Shown here: one piece after another, positions 58,500 to 64,000 of the stretch | How positions within the stretch are numbered: position 1 is the stretch's first letter | How the letters are laid out: each line of letters opens with the position of its first letter | From: Amyelois transitella | Lineage: Eukaryota; Arthropoda; Insecta; Lepidoptera; Pyralidae | Direction of reading: 5' to 3' | Assembly (NCBI RefSeq): GCF_032362555.1 | Contig: NC_083508.1 | Span: 5,609,001 to 5,673,000, forward strand | Length of the DNA: 64,000 nt | Notes under the pieces: model-generated | Seen by the model: only the letters and a program-made list of their open reading frames with translations | Databases searched by the model: none | Told to the model about the DNA's origin: nothing | Translations under genes and position numbers: made by a program

Positions 58500-58620
58500 T
58501 CATACATACATACATATAATCACGTCTATATCCCTTGCGGGGTAGACAGAGCCAACAGTTGAAAGACTGACAGGCGTTCAGCTGTTAAGCTTAATGATAA
58601 AATTGAGATTCAATAGGTGA
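58500..58620 (-). repeat. S1 SINE-like repeat, tail part
   Basis: catacataca, then cttgcggggtagacagagcc, ending near ttgagattcaatagg. Head missing. Confidence 0.7.
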
Positions 58621-59101
58621 AAGTGTGAAGTTATACCCAATAAGGAAAAGACACTCACATACGTGAACTAGCTTCATCGGGGGAACGGGAAATAAAGGTC
58701 ATTAAAAATTGTTTAGCCTTCTTTTCATTGAATTACCTATAAGTCAAACATGCTTTAGCCCATACATTGTACAATGTAAAACTAGTATAAACAATCGACA
58801 GTTGTCAATGTCAACGAAAACGGATACGGATACCTACTGTAATGCTGACATCAAATGCCAACAAAAATAACCAAGAAAAGAAAGAAGAATTTAATAAAAC
58901 TTTTGTAAACCAAAACAATTTTAATTAAATAGTTAATTTAATACCTAAAAAGTGTAACAAAACGGTTATTTTTCATTTTTTCCAAATTAAATCTGTAATG
59001 GGCACTAAAAACATTAGTTTAACAAGTTTGTTGTGAGTCATACATCTCGTTATGATGTTACTTTTGTATGTTCCTGAGCTCAAGAAATAAAAATAACCAA
59101 A

Positions 59102-62100
59102 ATGTCTGAGAGAAAGGGTACCAAAGCTTTAGAGCTCTGGTGTAAACGACTTGTAAAAGATTGTCCTAATGTTCACATTGAAAATATGACGACTTCTTGG
59201 CGAGATGGCATAGCTTTTTGTGCTTTGGTCCACCACTTCCGACCAGATCTAATGTAAGTTTTAGAGCGTAATAGTTATTAATGGAGAGAGTTGACGAAGC
59301 GAAATAAGTATACTTACTGGTATCGTAACAAATGGAAAGACGTCGTCTCTGCCTACCCCTCCAGAAAAGATTCTTAATAATTATGGATCTACATTATATT
59401 CGTAATTCTTAATAAGCTTAATTATATGATTACCAATGGAATCCACCTCAAATCTAAAATCATATTGACACTTCATTTTAAACAAAACCACAAAGTGTAC
59501 TCAAATTGTTTTCCACAGAATTAAATGAGCTGAACAATTGTATTTACCTTACCTATTTCAGTGACTTATCTGCATTAAAATCTGAAAATATTTATGAGAA
59601 TAACCAACTGGCATACAGTATTGCTGAAAAACATTTGGGAATCCCATCACTGTTAGATCCTGAGGACATGGTGGATAATGAAATTCCTGACAGACTCTCG
59701 ATTTTGACCTACTTGTCTCAGTTCTACCAAAGACTTGCACATACAGGTAAATAATTAACTTGCTGAAGTAAAAAATATGAATAACTTAAATTGATATCAC
59801 ATATTTTAAGTGTAAAAATGGGCTCTTGCATATGAATGTAGCTGAAAATGATAAATTGGCTAATTGCAGTCTTTTTTTATTGCTTAAACTTTAATAAAAT
59901 GACAGAATCAGTAAATTGTAAAATCATTAGATATTAATTTATTGAAATACTAACCGTAGCTACTGACTTTTTAAGTTAAGAAAAAAGTAATATAGTGTCA
60001 TCTTTTATCTTTCAAAATTTATCTACTAATAATCTTGTTTATTAACAAACAGCTTAATATTTCAAGATTGTTTTACACAATTTTTGTAGGACAATATAAA
60101 TCACTACTGGTTTTTAATTAGGTACCTGTATTCAATTTTGATAAGTAGATACTTATGTAGGTATTAAAAGTCCACTGCTTTTTTAATTAAATTTATTTAC
60201 TCTGAAAACTTTTCAGTAAACACCAAGCCTTCTGATAGTGAAACAAAGTTATCTTCACCATCATCAAGCCAACCATCTGCAACTGTAAGTATTTACATCA
60301 CTACTTAAATTTTGGGCATCTCCATTGTTTCTGTTGTGTTTGCATTACTTAATCCTACTGTCAGAATGTTGTCTTCTCTTGACTTTTCTCCTATACTTTG
60401 TAGGCACCAATAAAATTTGGCAAGACAGGACTTGATAAATGTGCTGCATGTGGTCTTCCTGTCTACCTCGCACAACGCCTTCTCGTTTCTCACAAACTCT
60501 ACCACAGAAGATGCTTCCGCTGTTCTAAGTGCTCAGGCCATATAAACCCTAAGAATTATGAGTTGACTGAAGGATCTGAATTTGCCTGTGATAGTTGTAA
60601 AAATGAAAATATTTTATCTAAATATATTAACAATAATGATCAAATGGGTATGCTGGCATTTGACAGCAATGTTGTTGAAAAGGATGATGATATTTTAAAA
60701 GATGAACCAATTAGCCCAAAAATAAGACCACGGCCACAGTCTATATTAGGTAAGTGAAATGCCTTATTTCAATCTTTAAGTTTATGTTATAAATTATTTT
60801 TAAATTTCCTCTACTATTTATACTGCTTTTGTTGTTACATATTTGTTTCGTTATTTTCATTAATAAAGAAACAAATTTGAACACTAGTATATCTATACTA
60901 CTGTTCAATATACATAGCTCAAGGCAGAGCTTTTGAAATTAATTATTTTAAAAAATGTAAAAATTATAATTATTTCATTATGCCGAGCTGAACAGGTTTT
61001 ATAAAACATTTTTTTTTTTCTTTCAGACAAAATAAGTTTGTTTGAAAATAGCTCAGAAAAAGGTTCACCAATTGAAGAGAAAATGACTAATCTATCTTTC
61101 AAAGATGCACACACCACTAATGTAAATAATAAACATAATGATACAACCACTTCAATTACAAGTAATAGCAGTGCACCAACTGATGCATACAATACGTCAC
61201 ACACAATTGACGAAGCATATATGCCCTCTGATCACAATAGCCCAAATAAAGAATTAAAAATTGAAAACTCTTTTGACCTTAACATGCCAGAGAAAGTATA
61301 TAAGAGCAATCTTCAAAAGTTTAATTTTCTGCAAACTCAATTGTCAAGTGTTGTTTCGGATGTAAATAGCACAGTAGATAGTGAGCAATTAGGATATGAC
61401 AAATCAAACAAAGAAGACTGTAGTAGTAATAAATCTGAGAATGGTGACGATAATCATGACAAAATCGTAAAAGAAAATACTGATAGTATACTCAAAGAAG
61501 AAAGTAATGTCACAGATGATAATAGGATAGCACAAGGAAATGCTGCAACACATATAGAACAGACTGATATAGCAGCAGCTGAATCAAATCAACCAGAAGG
61601 AATGAGTATATGTGTTCCACCAAGAAGAAAAAAGAATGTCACTCCTGAAAAATCTAAACACACTATTGGTAAAGAAGATATGAAAATCAAAAGCTTGAAT
61701 GACAAAAATTATCCCAAACATTTAAACCCTTTTTCTGATGATGAGGACGAGGTAAATATATTCATGATTAATTGTAGATCACTATGGGTTCTGGGTTTTA
61801 ATTTAGTAGTTTTACTTATGCATATAGTTGTCAGCCTGGATCTTATTATAATAATGAGAAATAATATTTTTTCAACAAAAGTTCTTAAATTTGGCCTAAT
61901 TGTTCAGTATTTAAATATATATATTTTTTTATCTTTTAATCAGCCCTGATGGCTATTCACAGAAGAGATGGCTTGTTGTCTGTCAGGTATTACAAATCAA
62001 GTTCATGTTTTGACTGGTAAAATTTACGTGACTACAATCGTCGCATATATTACTGTTACTTTTTTATCCATCAAATATTCCCTGGGATGTCTGCCTATTG

Positions 62101-63289
62101 TACTTTACAAATTGTAGTTGTTACAATAAAGAATAAATAAATAATATCTTATTTTGATATTATAGGAGGAGCCACCCAGTAAGCCTCCAAAAGAGCCACC
62201 TAAAAGTGCAAGCACCAATCCCTTTGGGAGCTCCGATGAAGAAGATGACGATGTCCCGCCTATTCCGACGAAATCCCAGCAAGAATCTAGTACACCTATG
62301 TAGGTATTATCAGAGTACACGTATATAAAGATAACATACAGAGGCAAGATTATGACGAGGCCAATAACCCACTTGCAAACTTTTCCTTTGAAGTGGTAAT
62401 GTTTAAGTACATCACATACCTACAACTAAATACTTTCATTGTTCTGATCATTGTTTACAGGAAACGCCTTATTGCAGTAAATCCATTTTGGTCTGATGGT
62501 GAAGAACCTTCATCGGACGAAGAAGATACTCACATCAAAAAGTACTTACTTTATTTTTTTTAATTAAACGAATTCATATCAAACCTTCTCGGAAATCAAT
62601 CAATTTCAACCTAATCTTTGTATTTTAACCGTAAGTTGAAAAATCCTGTCGAGAGTACCTTAATTCGAGAAGCTTGCATGAAAAATGTAATAATAACATA
62701 AGCTAAAGTAGTATGCAAGGAACATTTGAAAAAAAAAAGGAGTACACTCACCCCTCCATACATACAACATTTTTAACTTATCAACTTTAAAATAAAGAGG
62801 TGAAATTATATGTACTATTACTCAACTGCAGCGGCAAAATGTACAAATCCGCGATGACAACAAGCACTCCCAACTTGCCTGGCAGCGGCTTGCGGCGGAA
62901 GAAACAGCGCGCGCCGCCGCCGCCCGCGCCGCTGCAGCCGCGCGCGGCGCCCGCCGCCTCCAACGACGACGTCGCCAGCATCTCCTCGCTCAGCTCCTAC
63001 AACTCTACGGCGCATTCCGATCAGGTTCTTCACTTTCTTTCTTTATTGTGGCAATATAACTTCTCCATGAGCTAATTTTATGCCAGTGTAGTTTTACTTT
63101 GTTTTCCTAAAACCTGATTGAGTTATCTTATAAAATTGTTTCAGAAATCCTTTGGTAAATCAACACCATTGCTGAAGAAAAAAAGATTAGCTCCTACTCC
63201 CGCTGACAGTGTGTCTACAGGCTCTGGTTACGAAGGGTCTATGGAGAAAGGTGTGGACACTTCGGGCACTCGAAATACGTCAATAGAAA
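59102..63289 (+). CDS. MICAL-like protein (CH-LIM), N-terminal part, runs off the window
   Basis: MICAL-like proteins are adaptors of recycling endosomes that link Rab GTPases, EHD proteins and actin. Nine coding exons: 59102-59253, 59562-59746, 60217-60284, 60404-60749, 61027-61751, 62166-62299, 62461-62541, 62832-63024, 63145-63289. All junctions are GT/AG and in frame (676 codons here). Exons 1-2 give a calponin-homology domain (about 5-108: [43 protein letters not shown]). Exon 4 gives a LIM domain with C-x2-C-x17-H-x2-C-x2-C-x2-C and a closing C-x2-C (about 148-200). Exons 5-7 each end in or hold an NPF motif with an acidic tail ([28 protein letters not shown]). Exon 8 is very GC-rich and codes a Pro/Ala/Arg tract. 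The C-terminal bMERB domain must lie beyond base 64000. There is no N-terminal monooxygenase, so this is MICAL-like and not MICAL. Confidence 0.92.
59308..59372 (+). mobile_element. RTE LINE fragment in intron 1 of the MICAL-like gene
   Basis: The + strand reads [16 protein letters not shown], the C-terminal tip of the RTE reverse transcriptase, same strand as the gene. Confidence 0.6.
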
Positions 63290-64000
63290 GTAAGTAGTAC
63301 CTTATCATTAAAACCTAAAACACCTCCAAAAACCAATCATTGTAACAACAATTATCTATAAATAAATAAATGAATGAACTAATGAAAAAATAAAAATGTC
63401 AATATTTTCTTCTTTCTCTTTTAAAACGATTCAGAAGGAAATAATTTTTTCATTGAAACATTTTTTGTTTTAAGTTGGTGTTCCAGGTTGGATTTATATC
63501 AGTGTCCTTTGTTGTTCCTGATAATTTAGAAAAGATCACTCCAAATCTTCCCCTGTTTTATAAGATGACTAATAGAAGTACTGCGTCAATGATGCAATAC
63601 TCTACATATTCTATAATACTTTCCAACAAACAATTGTCTTAGGTATTCGCTAACAATACCGACGAAAAATACAAACTGGAAATACCAGATTCTTTGAGTG
63701 GTGTTATTGCGTGCTTTATAACTTGATAATAATACAGTGGTTAATAATAACCATTTTATCGCATTAATCTGATAATCATGAAGATACAAATGAATCATCC
63801 TTAAATTTTAACAGTTGTCATATTATCAAGTATATAAGTTGATACAAAAAATCTCCGGTGATGGGAATTTGTACAAATATATTATTAATTTGCACCTGCT
63901 TCAAAAATATCATCAGTCAAATTATGACAGAGAATTAGAGAACTTCTCTTTTGCCTATTCATAAAAGACGACTTAATATTACTCATATAATGTGTTTAAG
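63290..64000 (+). other. Intron 9 of the MICAL-like gene (right edge)
   Basis: Follows the donor GAAA|GTAAGT. AT-rich, with no further exon recognised before the window ends. Confidence 0.6.

Larger units (their letters stand above)
57809..59101. other. Intergenic with SINEs; MICAL-like promoter at the right
   Basis: Holds an S2 SINE (57959-58210), a retroposon tail (58267-58475) and an S1 fragment (58500-58620). The unique sequence from about 58700 to 59101 probably contains the promoter and 5-prime UTR of the MICAL-like gene. Confidence 0.5.

Noticed and set aside
1-64000. CRISPR array, bacterial operon, riboswitch, prophage or LTR element
   Set aside because: Spliced genes and insect-type retroposons throughout; no regular spacer-repeat array, long terminal repeats or capsid-type genes were seen.

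Overview
The window looks like moth or butterfly (Lepidoptera) nuclear DNA. It is AT-rich, with short-exon genes separated by long repeat-filled stretches. The interspersed repeats are of types I associate with Lepidoptera: tRNA-headed SINEs, RTE-type LINE tails, retroposon tails with the tagctgtgcccgcgac-type motif, and hAT and TTAA-target MITEs. I see no bacterial, viral or organellar segment, no CRISPR array and no LTR element. All gene models below were spliced by eye from reading frame, GT/AG sites and family resemblance, without any database search.

Layout. 4.1-5.8 kb (-): two exons of a myosuppressin-type peptide GPCR whose last exon(s) lie off the left edge. 5.8-28 kb: no convincing protein gene; it holds dispersed repeats, a large fold-back, perfect hairpins and two GC-rich islands that could be promoters or 5-prime exons. 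28.0-31.5 kb (-): a LINE with a restriction-enzyme-like endonuclease (R2 superclade), split in its reverse transcriptase by a TTAA-target MITE. 32.3-33.1 kb (+): intronless malectin, an ER lectin. 36.1-37.8 kb (-): a two-exon secreted Thr-rich protein. 40.2-42.0 kb (+): AKAP10, a PKA anchoring protein, three exons. 42.6-46.5 kb (-): a seven-exon GPR143/OA1-like receptor, tail to tail with AKAP10. 47.7-48.6 kb: a hAT element with exact 8-bp target duplication. 49.3-50.9 kb (-): an intronless secreted protein with a long Gly/Ser/Tyr/Pro-rich region. 52.7-57.8 kb (+): a secreted protein built from tandemly duplicated exons, each coding one C-x10-C module. 59.1 kb to the right edge (+): the first nine coding exons of a MICAL-like protein (CH domain, LIM domain, three NPF-acidic motifs).

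The housekeeping genes (malectin, AKAP10, MICAL-like) are unrelated in function and show no operon-like arrangement. Three secreted-protein genes sit within 22 kb (36-58 kb). Two of them carry a similar two-cysteine motif.

The most unusual locus is the tandem-exon gene at 52.7-57.8 kb. All its introns are phase 2, so whole exons can be gained, lost or skipped without a frame change. One repeat exon carries a 631-bp hAT MITE with a perfect 8-bp duplication. Another has a perfect 48-bp inverted repeat starting two bases inside its splice donor. A second theme is a SINE-like family (called S1 here), present in about ten copies, whose tail matches the 3-prime end of the local RTE LINE fragments.
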